From Legionella sp. PATHC032 (GTDB taxonomy: Bacteria > Pseudomonadota > Gammaproteobacteria > Legionellales > Legionellaceae), in assembly GCF_026191185.1 (NCBI RefSeq), contig NZ_JAPHOV010000001.1, positions 2,165,001 to 2,229,000 of the forward strand: a DNA stretch of 64,000 bases, written 5' to 3'. Positions within the stretch are counted from its first letter, which is position 1; every line of letters begins with the position of its first letter. The notes beneath the pieces were generated by a model that ran no database searches, was not told the origin of the DNA, and was given only the letters and a program-made list of their open reading frames with translations. This document shows positions 54,928 to 64,000 of the stretch, in pieces. The translations under genes were made by a program, and so were the position numbers.

Positions 54928-55363
54928 AAGCTTCCAACTCCTGTTTGGTGCTCAAGAAGTGACATGGCATGCACTGCCATCATCCGTTCTTCATTGGCAG
55001 CAACAATACGAGTTTCAGAAACTCCAATTGACGTAAAATACCATCACGCACAAACGCTGAATTCTCACCTGTACCACCGGTAAAAACAATCGCATCAACT
55101 TCACCTAGTGCCATTGCCATCATACCCATGAATTGGGCCATTTTGAGGCAGAAATACTTTAATGCAAATCGTGCTTTTTCATTCTCGCTCTCTTCTAGAA
55201 TTTTGAGGTCATCGGTGACTGTAAATGAAGGCTTACACCCAATATCGACTACTTTTCCATAAGCTAAAATCTTTGGATTGGGTTGTCTTGAAAAAAGCTG
55301 AAATTTGATACTGGAGGAGCCCACATTAATCACAAGAAGGCACGAGGCTTTGATGTTCGTCAT
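54924..55363 (-). pseudogene. ackA: Acetate/propionate kinase remnant
   Basis: Two AckA pieces are fused. The first part (about 1-58) begins with LLVINVGSSSIKFQLFS, the kinase N-terminus. It then jumps to the C-terminal part EKARFALKYFCLKMAQF and VDAIVFTGGTGENSAFVR, losing about 250 residues. A further frameshift follows near 55027: the other frame continues VSETRIVAANEERMMAVHAM, the normal AckA ending, to a TGA at 54924 that overlaps the fabI ATG. The gene therefore cannot encode a working kinase. Its phosphotransacetylase partner next door is intact. Confidence 0.85.
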
Positions 55364-56766
55364 TTAATTCGTCCTTCCTTTCGCGCTGCGGCCATTTTAA
55401 CCGCCAGAGCACAGGAAAAAAGCCGGGTGCGTAGTGAATCAGCACGACTTACCAAAATGATGGGCACACGAGCCCCTAAAACAATGCCAGCAGCATCCGC
55501 ATGCCCTAAAAAGGTGAGTTGCTTGGCTAAAATATTACCGGATTCGATTTCAGGCACCAAAAGAATATCAGCATCCCCAGCAACCAGTGAAACAATTCCT
55601 TTTTCTTTGGCTGCCTCTTTGTTAATTGCGTTATCAAAGGCCAAGGGACCATCAAGGATACCATGGGTTATCTGACCTCGGTCAGCCATTTTACATAAAA
55701 TCGACGCATCAACTGTGGCTTGCATCTTGGGATTGACGGTTTCGATAGCTGCCAATAGTGCTACTTTGGGCTTCTTGTTCTCACCATACAATACTCGCCA
55801 AAGGTGAATGGCATTCTGACAAATGTCGGCTTTGTCACTCGCACTTGGGGCGATATTAATCGCTGCATCGGTAACAATCAGTGGCTTATGGTAAGAAGGT
55901 ACATCCATGACATAGGCGTGGCTGACTCGGTGTTGGGTGCGTAAACCGGATGTCGAAAGCACAATCGCTGCCATCAATTCATGGGTGCTTAATGAGCCTT
56001 TCATGATGGCATCAATCTCGCCTGCAGCGGCCAAATCAGCAGCTTTATTGGCGGCAGCATCGCTATGTTCGGTATCCATCGTTTCCCATTGGGATAAATC
56101 AATATGGGCATCACGAGCTGCAGCCCTCATTTTAGCCAAAGGTCCCACCAATATAGGAGTAATGAGTCCTGCCTTCATCGCATCGTTCACCGCTTCCATG
56201 ACGTTGCTCGTTACAGGATGCACGATTGCCGTACGGACAGCAGCCATACAGCGACACGTCTTAATAATGGCTTCAAAGCGATCGTGGTTATAAATTTCAA
56301 TAGGCGGAAGGTGGGCACGCGCCACTCGCATTTTTTCTGTTGGTGCAAGGACGGTTGCTAATCCCTCAATCACGGTTTCTCCACGCTGATTGATACCCTT
56401 GCAACCAAAAATCACAATGGGTTTATTGGTGTGCTTATCCTTAACCATGAGGGTAATGGTGATGGTATCGCCTAAACGCACTGGCTTTTTAAATTGGATA
56501 TCCTGTTCAAGATAAATCGTACCTGGCCCAGGTAAAACGGTGCCAAGAAGTGCGGAAATCAATGAGCCAGACCACATACCATGCCCAACAATCCCATGAA
56601 AAATAGTACTCTTGGCAAACACGGAATCCACATGAGCGGGATTCACATCGCCCGACATGGCAGCAAACAAATTGATGTCGTCTTGAGTGAGTGTTTTACT
56701 TAAGCTAGCCTGACGGCCCACTTCAAGTTCATTAAAGGTCACATTCTCAAGAAATTCCTGCTCCAT
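55360..56766 (-). CDS. MaoC-like enoyl-CoA hydratase fused to phosphate acetyl/butyryltransferase
   Basis: A 468-residue two-domain protein. Residues 1-150 form a MaoC/PhaJ hotdog hydratase (MSGDVNPAHVDSVFAKSTIFHG, then LVHGMWSGS-like VGHGMWSGSLIS) that makes (R)-3-hydroxyacyl-CoA. Residues about 160-468 form a Pta/Ptb domain (MKAGLITPILVGPL, LSTSGLRTQHRVSHAYVMD, then GDADILLVPEIESGNILAKQ). It lies between phaC and ackA, so it could supply monomers to the polymer and run the acyl-phosphate side in the reverse direction. It overlaps the ackA remnant by 4 nt. Confidence 0.9.
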   Translation of the reverse strand: MEQEFLENVTFNELEVGRQASLSKTLTQDDINLFAAMSGDVNPAHVDSVFAKSTIFHGIVGHGMWSGSLISALLGTVLPGPGTIYLEQDIQFKKPVRLGDTITITLMVKDKHTNKPIVIFGCKGINQRGETVIEGLATVLAPTEKMRVARAHLPPIEIYNHDRFEAIIKTCRCMAAVRTAIVHPVTSNVMEAVNDAMKAGLITPILVGPLAKMRAAARDAHIDLSQWETMDTEHSDAAANKAADLAAAGEIDAIMKGSLSTHELMAAIVLSTSGLRTQHRVSHAYVMDVPSYHKPLIVTDAAINIAPSASDKADICQNAIHLWRVLYGENKKPKVALLAAIETVNPKMQATVDASILCKMADRGQITHGILDGPLAFDNAINKEAAKEKGIVSLVAGDADILLVPEIESGNILAKQLTFLGHADAAGIVLGARVPIILVSRADSLRTRLFSCALAVKMAAARKEGRIK

Positions 56767-56778
56767 CCTTCTTCCCTT

Positions 56779-58569
56779 CTATTTCTGATGCACGTAAGTA
56801 CCGGGGGCTGCTGGTAGTGACGTATCTATAACCGGTGGAGGAATGCGTTTCTTGGTGGATTGCAGCACCAGCCACTCATGCCAACCGCGCCACCAGGAAC
56901 CCTCTCGCTTTTCTGCAACGGTTAGCCAATTTGCGGGGTTTAAGTAAGCCTCGCCCTCTTTATGTTCATGAATACGGTAAGAACGTCCTGGATGTCCCGG
57001 TTCACTCACAATACCCGCATTATGGCCGCCACCCGTGAGGACGAAGGTCACATCACTATCCGTCATCAAGTGGATTTTATACACTGACTGCCAGGGAGCT
57101 ACGTGGTCTTTTTCAGTGCTCACAGCAAAAACAGGCAGCTGAATATTTTCGGCGGCCACCGGTTTTCCTTCCACCGTATAACGACCTTCAGCAAAATCAT
57201 TCTTTAAAAAGAGTTTTTCTAAGTATTCGCTGTGCATTTTATAAGGCATTCGAGTGGCATCGGCATTCCAAGCGGTTAAATCAATCATTCCACGCCGCAT
57301 GCCATGCATGTAATCTTGAATCATCTTGGACCAGATTAAGTCATAAGCACGCAACATCTGGAAAGAACCCGCCATTTGCTTCGTGTCCAGATACCCTTGT
57401 TCCCGCATCATGCTTTTCAGAAAGTCCACTTGGCTTTCCGTCACAAAGAGCATTAATTCGCCAGCCTCGGTAAAATCCCCTTGGGCTGCCAACAGCGTAA
57501 GGCTATTTAAACGTTCATCCTTGTCTCTTCCCATCACGGACGCCGTAATTAGAGCCAAGGTGCCGCCTAAACAATAGCCCATCAGATTGATTTTGGCCTC
57601 TGGTAGAATGGTGGAGACCGCATCAATCGCCGCCATAGCACCAAGACGATAATAATCATCCATCCCCAAATCACGGTCCTCTTTATCGGGGTTGCGCCAG
57701 GAGATTATAAATACCGTGTGTCCCTGCTTGACGAGCCACTTCACTAAAGAGTTATGTGGGGACAAATCCAGTATATAATATTTCATAATCCAAGCCGGCA
57801 GTATCAGTATCGGCTCTTTGTATACTGTCTTGGTTTGCGACTCATATTGAATGAGTTCAATTAAGTGATTCTGAAACACGACTCGTCCTGGCGTAATGGC
57901 CACCTGTTGGCCTGGGATAAAGTGTTCGGAGCCTGTTGGTGGTGTGCCGGTTAGTTTTTCTAGCCAGTCATCCAATGCAATTTGGCTGCCTTGAATAAGG
58001 TTAAGCCCACCCGTGCGTATGGCTTCGTTGAATAAATCAGGGTTCGACCAGACAAAATTGGAAGGGGATAGGGCATCAAGCCATTGGCGTGCCCAAAATG
58101 AAACCGTGCGCTCCACCGGACGAGGTAACCCTGGTACATTCGTTGTAGCACGTCGCCACCAATCCTCCACCTGCAAAAATCCTTCTGCGAACAAACGCCA
58201 TGGCATGGGTTGCCAACTGTCTTTTTTAAACCGCACGTCTTTACCCCCAGCAGCACGGTCAACACAAACAATATTATTAATACAATCATTGGCATGAAAA
58301 ATAGGGTAAAAAGCCAGTTCCCATAAATTTCCTGGGGATTGGATTAATTGCCAAAGCCAAGTGGAATAGGACGAACCTATTGCGGCAGGACTTATTCCCA
58401 TTGTCCATTTTGCCAGGTTGGCTTGAATTAGCTGATTAAAGAACGGAAAAAAATTATCCGAGGTGCTTGCATCAGTAGGAACACAACATGAATCCGTACC
58501 AACTGACAATTCTTCCCGCTGAGTCAATAAAACTTCCTTGGGACAACATTGTTTTTCTAGTCCATTCAT
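56779..58569 (-). CDS. phaC: Polyhydroxyalkanoate synthase
   Basis: Polymerises (R)-3-hydroxyacyl-CoA into PHA granules. The alpha/beta-hydrolase core has the nucleophile motif GYCLGG (Cys), the Asp in VSTEKDHVAPWQSV and the His in GGGHNAGIVSEPG. ILPAWIMKYYILDLSP and FIISWRNPD are characteristic of the class. The N-terminus has a Cys-rich, variable extension (residues 1-45). ATG choices are 58587, 58578 and 58569; the last has AAGGA at eight bases and gives 596 residues. It is first in the operon phaC, maoC-pta, ackA remnant, fabI. Confidence 0.93.
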   Translation of the reverse strand: MNGLEKQCCPKEVLLTQREELSVGTDSCCVPTDASTSDNFFPFFNQLIQANLAKWTMGISPAAIGSSYSTWLWQLIQSPGNLWELAFYPIFHANDCINNIVCVDRAAGGKDVRFKKDSWQPMPWRLFAEGFLQVEDWWRRATTNVPGLPRPVERTVSFWARQWLDALSPSNFVWSNPDLFNEAIRTGGLNLIQGSQIALDDWLEKLTGTPPTGSEHFIPGQQVAITPGRVVFQNHLIELIQYESQTKTVYKEPILILPAWIMKYYILDLSPHNSLVKWLVKQGHTVFIISWRNPDKEDRDLGMDDYYRLGAMAAIDAVSTILPEAKINLMGYCLGGTLALITASVMGRDKDERLNSLTLLAAQGDFTEAGELMLFVTESQVDFLKSMMREQGYLDTKQMAGSFQMLRAYDLIWSKMIQDYMHGMRRGMIDLTAWNADATRMPYKMHSEYLEKLFLKNDFAEGRYTVEGKPVAAENIQLPVFAVSTEKDHVAPWQSVYKIHLMTDSDVTFVLTGGGHNAGIVSEPGHPGRSYRIHEHKEGEAYLNPANWLTVAEKREGSWWRGWHEWLVLQSTKKRIPPPVIDTSLPAAPGTYVHQK

Positions 58570-58854
58570 GGCCGACATCCTTGGCATTTAGCACTATAAT
58601 CAATAAGATATAATAAATGATAGCACAAAATCTAACCCATCCCTTCTGTCTAGGGGGTATCTTTTCATGAGTTAAACGACTAAATGATCACCTCTTGTGG
58701 ATTTCTTTGGCCAGGGAGTGTTTCTAGTTCCTTGAGCCTTAGCAATTTATTTGCAGGGAATCCCCAATAAAATTAAGTATTTTGTTTTGAATTTTTATTG
58801 ATTCAATAATAAGATAGGTTTCCATTTGTCGCTGTTAACAAGGAACAGTATTGT

Positions 58855-59772
58855 ATGCGATTACGTCTGTTAGCATTCCCTTTAGCCGGAATTATCGTTG
58901 GTGTGAGCATTTATTCTGGAATCATTAATACGATTAAAGAATATGTGGACAATTATGTTGTTCAACACAAAAATCCCGCAGATTGGAATAACCGCGGGAT
59001 AGATTATATGATTGGCAAAAAGGTACCCCAAAATTACTCTGAGGCAGTAAAGTGGTTTCAAAAGGCAGCAGAGCAGGGTGATACCATGGCTCAACGCAAC
59101 CTTGGTTTAACGTACACAACCGGCACAGGTGTTGCTCAAAATCATAGCAAGGCCATGAAATGGTTTCGAAAAGCAGCTGAAAAAAATGATCCCGTCGCTG
59201 AATTTAATCTTGGTGTACTCTACATAGAAGGCATTGGCATTTCACATAATGATGGGGAAGCTGTTAAATGGATCCACAAAGCAGCTGAACAAGGATTTCC
59301 AGATGCGGAACGTACTCTGGGTATCTTATATTTAACTGGCAAGGGTGTAAAACAAAATGATGGTGAGGCAATAATATGGTTTCGTAAAGCAGGTGAACAT
59401 GGCGATCTTGCGTCTCAGCGTACTCTCAGTGCAATGTATGTAGAAGGTAATCATACTCAGCAAAATGATTTTGAGGCAATGAGATGGTTTTATCTGGCTG
59501 CTAAGCAAGGAGATCCTATCGCTCAGTATAATATCGCTATCGGTTTTCTTGTAGGGAAAGGTATGAAACAAAATAATATTGAAGCAATGAAATGGTTTCA
59601 TCTTGCTGCCAATCAAGGGTTACCTCAAGCTCAATACGCGCTTGCTGCAATTTATCATGATGGCCAGGGGGTTCCTCAAAATCATGATGAAGCACTAAAG
59701 TGGCTTCAAAAAGCTGCTGAGCAGGGGTACCCAGCGGCTCAACAGCACTTGCAGAATCTTAGGGGAGAGTGA
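58855..59772 (+). CDS. Sel1-like repeat (TPR-related) protein
   Basis: A 305-residue protein with an N-terminal membrane or signal segment (about 4-25, LLAFPLAGIIVGVSIY) and about seven Sel1 repeats of 36 residues, each like AVKWFQKAAEQGDTMAQRNLG with following G-x-GV-QN. Sel1 proteins bridge protein partners; in Legionella, several (LpnE, EnhC, LidL) aid host entry and trafficking. The start follows AAGGAACAG at a reasonable distance. A role in infection is only inferred from the family. It is monocistronic. Confidence 0.88.
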   Translation: MRLRLLAFPLAGIIVGVSIYSGIINTIKEYVDNYVVQHKNPADWNNRGIDYMIGKKVPQNYSEAVKWFQKAAEQGDTMAQRNLGLTYTTGTGVAQNHSKAMKWFRKAAEKNDPVAEFNLGVLYIEGIGISHNDGEAVKWIHKAAEQGFPDAERTLGILYLTGKGVKQNDGEAIIWFRKAGEHGDLASQRTLSAMYVEGNHTQQNDFEAMRWFYLAAKQGDPIAQYNIAIGFLVGKGMKQNNIEAMKWFHLAANQGLPQAQYALAAIYHDGQGVPQNHDEALKWLQKAAEQGYPAAQQHLQNLRGE

Positions 59773-60314
59773 ATCACGTGACTGTAATCTCGATGACTTA
59801 CCACCAATTTCGCTTTTATTGCCTTAATTTTACTTACTTAAATAGGAATGTAAAAAACTAGGAACTCTCGTTATTGTTTACTGGATACGAAGGTGGTACT
59901 AATGCCTTCGAGTATGACTGGCCCAAACACGCCCAATAGAAGGATTTTTATGCTTTAGACCACTGCTCTGATTTTTGCCATTATTTTGAGTTTTTTTAGT
60001 TGTTGGAGTCAAAGACGTGCATGCTGAGACACTAAAGAAAAGAATAAAAAAGTGCTATTAAAAGAATGGTGTTCCTTAATACTGTTACAATATTCATAGC
60101 AAATCCTTATAAAATTAAAGTGTTTATTCCCCCATTAAATTAAGATATAAAAATTGGCATGAATAGGGTCATTTAAAAATCAATGACTCTATTTATCAAA
60201 ATAGATACGCATCAGAACGAGATCCCTTTTCTTAATGTCTCTTTGGTGTATTCAGTCAAATCTTTTGAGGTAACTCGGAATAGTGTACAACTCGAAGTAC
60301 TGCTCAATAACTGA
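59773..60314. other. Gene-free interval before the His-rich remnant
   Basis: I see no convincing reading frame, RNA gene or repeat here. The strand content is AT-rich and contains fragments such as a hydrophobic stretch near 59950-60010 that is interrupted by stops in every frame, which looks like decayed sequence. No tRNA or terminator was recognised. Confidence 0.4.
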
Positions 60315-60527
60315 GCAAGTCTACATCCTGACTTATACTTACATAAAGCTCCTGTTGTTTTTGCGTTTATTCCTAATGCTCCAGTAAACCCTCAAGGTAA
60401 CGTCGTTTTAGCCGCAAATAACTATCATCATGGCGGACATCACAAAGCTCCTCACGGAGGACATCCTGGATGGATAAAGTGGAAAGGACATTGGATTTGG
60501 TGGGATGGGCATCATAGTGGGCATTAA
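60315..60527 (+). pseudogene. Remnant of a small His-rich secreted protein
   Basis: A 70-codon frame without an ATG or other start. Its C-terminal half is unmistakably protein: VVLAANNYHHGGHHKAPHGG, then HPGWIKWKGHWIWWDGHHSGH. The His-Gly-Trp repeats suggest metal binding, and LAA resembles a signal-peptidase site. The signal peptide seems to lie in another frame: reading from about 60351 that frame gives KLLLFLRLFLMLQ before a stop, so a frameshift separates the two. It sits beside a metal RND cluster. Confidence 0.6.
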
Positions 60528-60659
60528 ATCAATTGCCTTCTGTGATTATTATTAATGAATCAGATGGCCTTTTTGTTGTGTGGTGTTATGTTTTATTCCA
60601 AAACAGAAAGGCAGAGCTTACCATCAGGCAAGTTGATTGGCTGTGAATCAAGAAGTAGT

Positions 60660-61112
60660 CTAGGATCCTGAAAGAGAGTAATTGGCTCGAATTTGTGCCA
60701 GCACTTTTTGCAATTTTTGCCAGTTGGCTTGCGTACCTTCTTTATCATTGGCATCACCCGTTTTATCAAGGCGCTTTGCCAGTTGCTCGGTATACCCCAC
60801 GTTTTGCTTCAGATTTTTGAGTTGTTCTTCAGACAAATTCTTGCTTAAATCGGGCAGTGCTTTGACTAAGTCTCGAATCGCAAATGCATGTTGGTGAATG
60901 GTATCCAGCTGATTGTCAGCCAACGCTTTATTAATGGCTGCAGTATGTTGGTTAATGGCCTCCCAAATGGCAGGAATGGTAGTTGGGATAGACTGAGCTT
61001 CCTCTTCATGATTAGCAGCAGCATACGCAGGTGACAATAAAAAAAGCAAAACAACAAGCAGGTTAAACAAACCTAGTGCTTTTTTATTAAAAGACTTCGT
61101 TATTTGATTCAT
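60660..61112 (-). CDS. Small periplasmic protein next to the second metal RND pump
   Basis: A 150-residue protein with signal peptide (about 10-32, LLVVLLFLLSPAYAA), then a helical domain with two conserved patches: HAFAIRDLVKALPDLSKNLS and LKNLKQNVGYTEQLAKRL. It is homologous by eye to the product at 43882-44346. The start overlaps the stop of the RND gene (TAATG), so it is expressed with the pump. A metal-handling or pump-accessory role is inferred from this repeated link. Confidence 0.75.
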   Translation of the reverse strand: MNQITKSFNKKALGLFNLLVVLLFLLSPAYAAANHEEEAQSIPTTIPAIWEAINQHTAAINKALADNQLDTIHQHAFAIRDLVKALPDLSKNLSEEQLKNLKQNVGYTEQLAKRLDKTGDANDKEGTQANWQKLQKVLAQIRANYSLSGS

Positions 61113-64000
61113 TATGATTCTCCTTGAGAGTTTGCCTTTGCATACTGTCTCTTTTCACGCCAAGTTTCCATCGTGTTATACACTGTGGGCACCACAAACA
61201 TATTTAAAAACGTGGAGGTAAACAATCCTCCAAGCAATACTTGTGCCAAAGGACGCTCCAATTCTTTCCCAGAAGGCGAGCCCCACAACAGAGGAATTAA
61301 GCCAAGCGCTGCCGTTGCTGCGGTCATGAGCACAGGCACCAAACGGTCAAGAGTGCCTTGAATGACTACCTGTTCCCGTGGTTGTCCTTGGGTACGCAAC
61401 TGATTGTAATGGCTTACTAAAATAATCCCATTACGTGCCGCAATGCCAAATAAAGTGATAAACCCAATCATGGCGGCCACACTCATATCCCCACTTGCTA
61501 GAAACAAAGAAACCACGCCACCAATCAAAGCGAGCGGCAAATTAAACATGACCAATAATGCTTCACGGAAGGTGCCAAACGCTTTATGAAGAAGAATCAA
61601 CATGATGAAAATGGCCAACGCGCCAAACAGAATTATCACGCGAGAGGCCTGTTGTTGACTTTCAAACTGTCCGCCATATTGAATGAAATAGCCACTTGGC
61701 AACGACACTTTTTCCTTAATCCGTTGCTGAACTTCTTGAATCACACTGCCTAAATCCCGCCCTTGCACATTAAACGCAATCACCAAGACGCGCTGTACGT
61801 TTTCCCGATTAATTGCAAAAGGTTGAGGCTCTAACTGAATATCCGCCACCGCACGCAAAGGAATTTTGGTTTCCTGATTCGCCAAACCATGCGCATCAAT
61901 CAGCATGTTTTGAATGGCTTTCATGCTGTCTCGCCCTTCTTCACCCATGCGTACATACAAATCAAACGTTCGTTGGCCTTCGAGAACACTCGATACCGTC
62001 ACCCCATTAAGAAGAACTTGCACATCTTCTGAAATCTGCCCCACATTAACCCCATAACGGGCCGCTTTCTCTCGGTCAATGGTAATGACCAACTGCGCCA
62101 CCTTGATTTGTTGCTCTTTGTTCACATCCACCACCCCTGGAACGGTTTTTAAAATGGCTTCAACCGATTGACCTAATTCGTTAAGGGTGGCCAGATTATC
62201 GCCAAATAGCTTCACCGCCACTTGCGCTCTGACTCCTGAGAGCACTTCATCCATACGATGGGCAATAAATTGCCCGACATTAAACACAGCACCCGGAATG
62301 TTCGCCAAATCTGCTCGAATACGTCGCAACAATTCATCCGGTGACATGGTTTTGTCTTTGTCAAAATCAAGTCTCACATCAAATTCACTGGCATTGGGTG
62401 GCATGGCGTCTTCATCCAACTCACTACGCCCTGCCCGTTGGGCAATGGAAACGACTTGCGGATACTTCAACAAAGTTTTGCTCACTTGTTGTCCTAAGCG
62501 CATGGTTTCATCCAGGGAAGTCCCTGGAAGGGTGCTCATCGCGATAATAAAATTGCCTTCATGAAATTCGGGCAAAAACGAAGTTCCAAAAAAAGGAAGT
62601 AAGGCTAAAGCGAAAAGAAAGGCGCCTATAGCCATAGTTACAACCGTTTTACAATGCGCCAACGACCAATTTAAACCTGTTAAAAAATGTTTTTTTAACC
62701 ACATCACAAAACGAGTTTCCGCTTGAGCATGTTGGGCGATTTCTTCTTCGGTCAAATGATAACGCGCCTCTTGAGGCAAAGCATGCATCACGACTTGAGT
62801 ATCTTGTTTTTTTTCCGTTTTTCCCACTAAAAGAAGATAACAAAGAGCAGGCACCGTGGTAATAGAAACCACAAGAGAGCCCATCACTGACGCAATGTAA
62901 GCAATCGCCAAAGGACTAAAAATTCGCTCAGAAATTCCTGATAAAAAGAAAATGGGCAAAAATACGAGGCTAATGATAATGGTCGCATAAACGACCGAGC
63001 TTCGAATTTCCAAAACCGCATCAAAAACAATTTCAATGGCGGGCAAGGACTTCTTGGCCAAGCGATTTAATCGTAGGCGATGCACCACGTTTTCAACGGT
63101 GATAATACCATCGTCCACCACTTCACCAATGGCAATCGCCATCCCTCCTAAAGTCATCGAATTAATACCAAAACCAAAATAGTGAAGAACCAAGAGGCCC
63201 ACTATGAAAGAAACCGGCATGGAAAGAAACGTAATAAAGGAAGCCCGCCAATTCATTAAAAACAAAAACAACACCGCAATGACGATGATGGCTCCTTCAA
63301 TCAAGGCTCTAGTCAAGTTGTGAATCGCCGATTCAATAAAATTGGCTTGGCGAAATACTTCAGTTACTAATTCCACCCCTGCTGGCAAAGAGCGTTTGAT
63401 CTCCTCTAATGCTTGTTCGACCTTATAGGTGGTGGTTAAGGTATCCGCTCCATAGATTTTGGAAATCGTGCCAATGACTGCATTTTTTGCATTATAAGAC
63501 GCATCGCCCCGTTTGATTTCACCACCGAAAGCGACAGTTGCTACATTGTTAATGGTAATAGGAACTCCATTACGAACCACAATCAATGTTTTTTTAATGT
63601 CATCCAGTGTTTTGATGCGACCCATGGTACTCACCACAAACTCCGTACCCGCCTGATGCACAAAAGCACCAGGAACGTTTTGATTCGCGGACGTTAAGGC
63701 TTGGCGTACCTCTTCAATGGTGATGCCATAAGCCACCATGCGTTGTGAGTCAAGCAGCACCTGATATTGCTTGACTTCTCCACCAACGGAAACCACCGCA
63801 GCCACCCCACCTAAAGCCAAGATGCGAGGACGAATGGTCCAGTCGGAAATCGTACGCAACGCTTCAGGGCTTGCGGTGCGGCTAATAAGCGCGTATTTAA
63901 CAAGCCATCCCACCGCCGAAGTCACAGGCAGCATCACTGGTGCATTAGCCCCTGGAGGAAGGCGATTGACTGCTTGCTGAAGACGCTCGTTCACCAATTG
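61112..64000 (-). CDS. Second heavy-metal RND efflux pump (CzcA/CusA-like), 5' end cut by window
   Basis: At least 962 residues of an HME-type RND protein; the frame continues past the window end, so about the first 90 residues of a 1040-1060 residue protein are missing. The helix 4 motif is GGMAIAIGEVVDDGIITVENV, which differs from the DFGLIVDG motif of the pump at 48239, so the two likely differ in metal. Other marks are PPGANAPVMLPVTSAVGWLV, NLTRALIEGAIIVIAVLFLF, LPEFHEGNFI and ARNGIILVSHYNQL. Its stop overlaps the start of the small periplasmic gene at 60660-61112. Confidence 0.9.
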   Translation of the reverse strand, partial: QLVNERLQQAVNRLPPGANAPVMLPVTSAVGWLVKYALISRTASPEALRTISDWTIRPRILALGGVAAVVSVGGEVKQYQVLLDSQRMVAYGITIEEVRQALTSANQNVPGAFVHQAGTEFVVSTMGRIKTLDDIKKTLIVVRNGVPITINNVATVAFGGEIKRGDASYNAKNAVIGTISKIYGADTLTTTYKVEQALEEIKRSLPAGVELVTEVFRQANFIESAIHNLTRALIEGAIIVIAVLFLFLMNWRASFITFLSMPVSFIVGLLVLHYFGFGINSMTLGGMAIAIGEVVDDGIITVENVVHRLRLNRLAKKSLPAIEIVFDAVLEIRSSVVYATIIISLVFLPIFFLSGISERIFSPLAIAYIASVMGSLVVSITTVPALCYLLLVGKTEKKQDTQVVMHALPQEARYHLTEEEIAQHAQAETRFVMWLKKHFLTGLNWSLAHCKTVVTMAIGAFLFALALLPFFGTSFLPEFHEGNFIIAMSTLPGTSLDETMRLGQQVSKTLLKYPQVVSIAQRAGRSELDEDAMPPNASEFDVRLDFDKDKTMSPDELLRRIRADLANIPGAVFNVGQFIAHRMDEVLSGVRAQVAVKLFGDNLATLNELGQSVEAILKTVPGVVDVNKEQQIKVAQLVITIDREKAARYGVNVGQISEDVQVLLNGVTVSSVLEGQRTFDLYVRMGEEGRDSMKAIQNMLIDAHGLANQETKIPLRAVADIQLEPQPFAINRENVQRVLVIAFNVQGRDLGSVIQEVQQRIKEKVSLPSGYFIQYGGQFESQQQASRVIILFGALAIFIMLILLHKAFGTFREALLVMFNLPLALIGGVVSLFLASGDMSVAAMIGFITLFGIAARNGIILVSHYNQLRTQGQPREQVVIQGTLDRLVPVLMTAATAALGLIPLLWGSPSGKELERPLAQVLLGGLFTSTFLNMFVVPTVYNTMETWREKRQYAKANSQGES

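Noticed and set aside
35041..64000. Second copy of the tRNA-Arg 3' end (attR)
   Set aside because: A visual search for the T-arm and acceptor sequence found no second copy, so no right boundary is called.
35000..64000. Insertion sequence or transposase genes
   Set aside because: No DDE or serine transposase motifs or flanking inverted repeats were seen; only the integrase marks mobility.

Overview
The window reads as a chromosomal segment of a Legionella species, most probably L. pneumophila. The evidence is the AT-rich base composition, a PAL lipoprotein of the Legionella type, a complete set of mevalonate-pathway enzymes (rare in Gammaproteobacteria), a HelCBA/CzcCBA-type metal efflux operon and a kinase-like protein resembling Dot/Icm effectors. 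Assignments rest on reading protein motifs; no database search was run.

Positions 1-35060 look like core genome. The order is metK (partial), carA, dnaJ-dnaK-grpE (minus strand, with two near-consensus heat-shock promoters), a class II DAHP synthase, hemE, folB, an FtsN-like SPOR protein, argS, an AI-2E family permease and recG. A gene-poor stretch at 14954-15531 carries three perfect DnaA boxes and is followed by a frameshifted gene. Next come a CDF and a ZIP metal transporter, maf, eno and ftsB, then an isoprenoid pair (mevalonate kinase, diphosphomevalonate decarboxylase) joined to queE, cpoB and pal. A four-gene MCE/Mla-like lipid transport operon, a short Tyr/Arg/Pro-rich secreted protein and a kinase-like protein follow. 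A second isoprenoid operon (type 2 IPP isomerase, HMG-CoA reductase, phosphomevalonate kinase) precedes two tRNA-Lys genes and one tRNA-Arg.

Positions 35126-41470 look acquired. A tyrosine integrase ends 65 bp past the tRNA-Arg and overlaps a small excisionase-like gene. The most notable content is a two-gene operon at 36643-37597: a 61-residue peptide with a duplicated C-terminal motif, overlapping by 8 nt a methyltransferase that closely resembles the catalytic domain of fungal OphMA. This looks like a split borosin system, meaning a RiPP with backbone alpha-N-methylation. A GNAT acetyltransferase, an unrecognised 447-residue protein and a POT-family peptide transporter lie beside it.

Positions 41471-64000 are accessory and mix stress, metal and storage functions. 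They hold acetoacetyl-CoA reductase, a cold-shock gene with a nonsense codon, a frameshifted receiver domain, an ArsR/zinc-ribbon/CadA zinc-cadmium operon, a HelCBA-like RND efflux operon, a polyhydroxyalkanoate operon (phaC, MaoC-Pta fusion, decayed ackA, fabI), a Sel1-repeat protein, a decayed His-rich protein and a second heavy-metal RND pump cut by the window end. Two related small periplasmic proteins (43882-44346 and 60660-61112) accompany the metal clusters.
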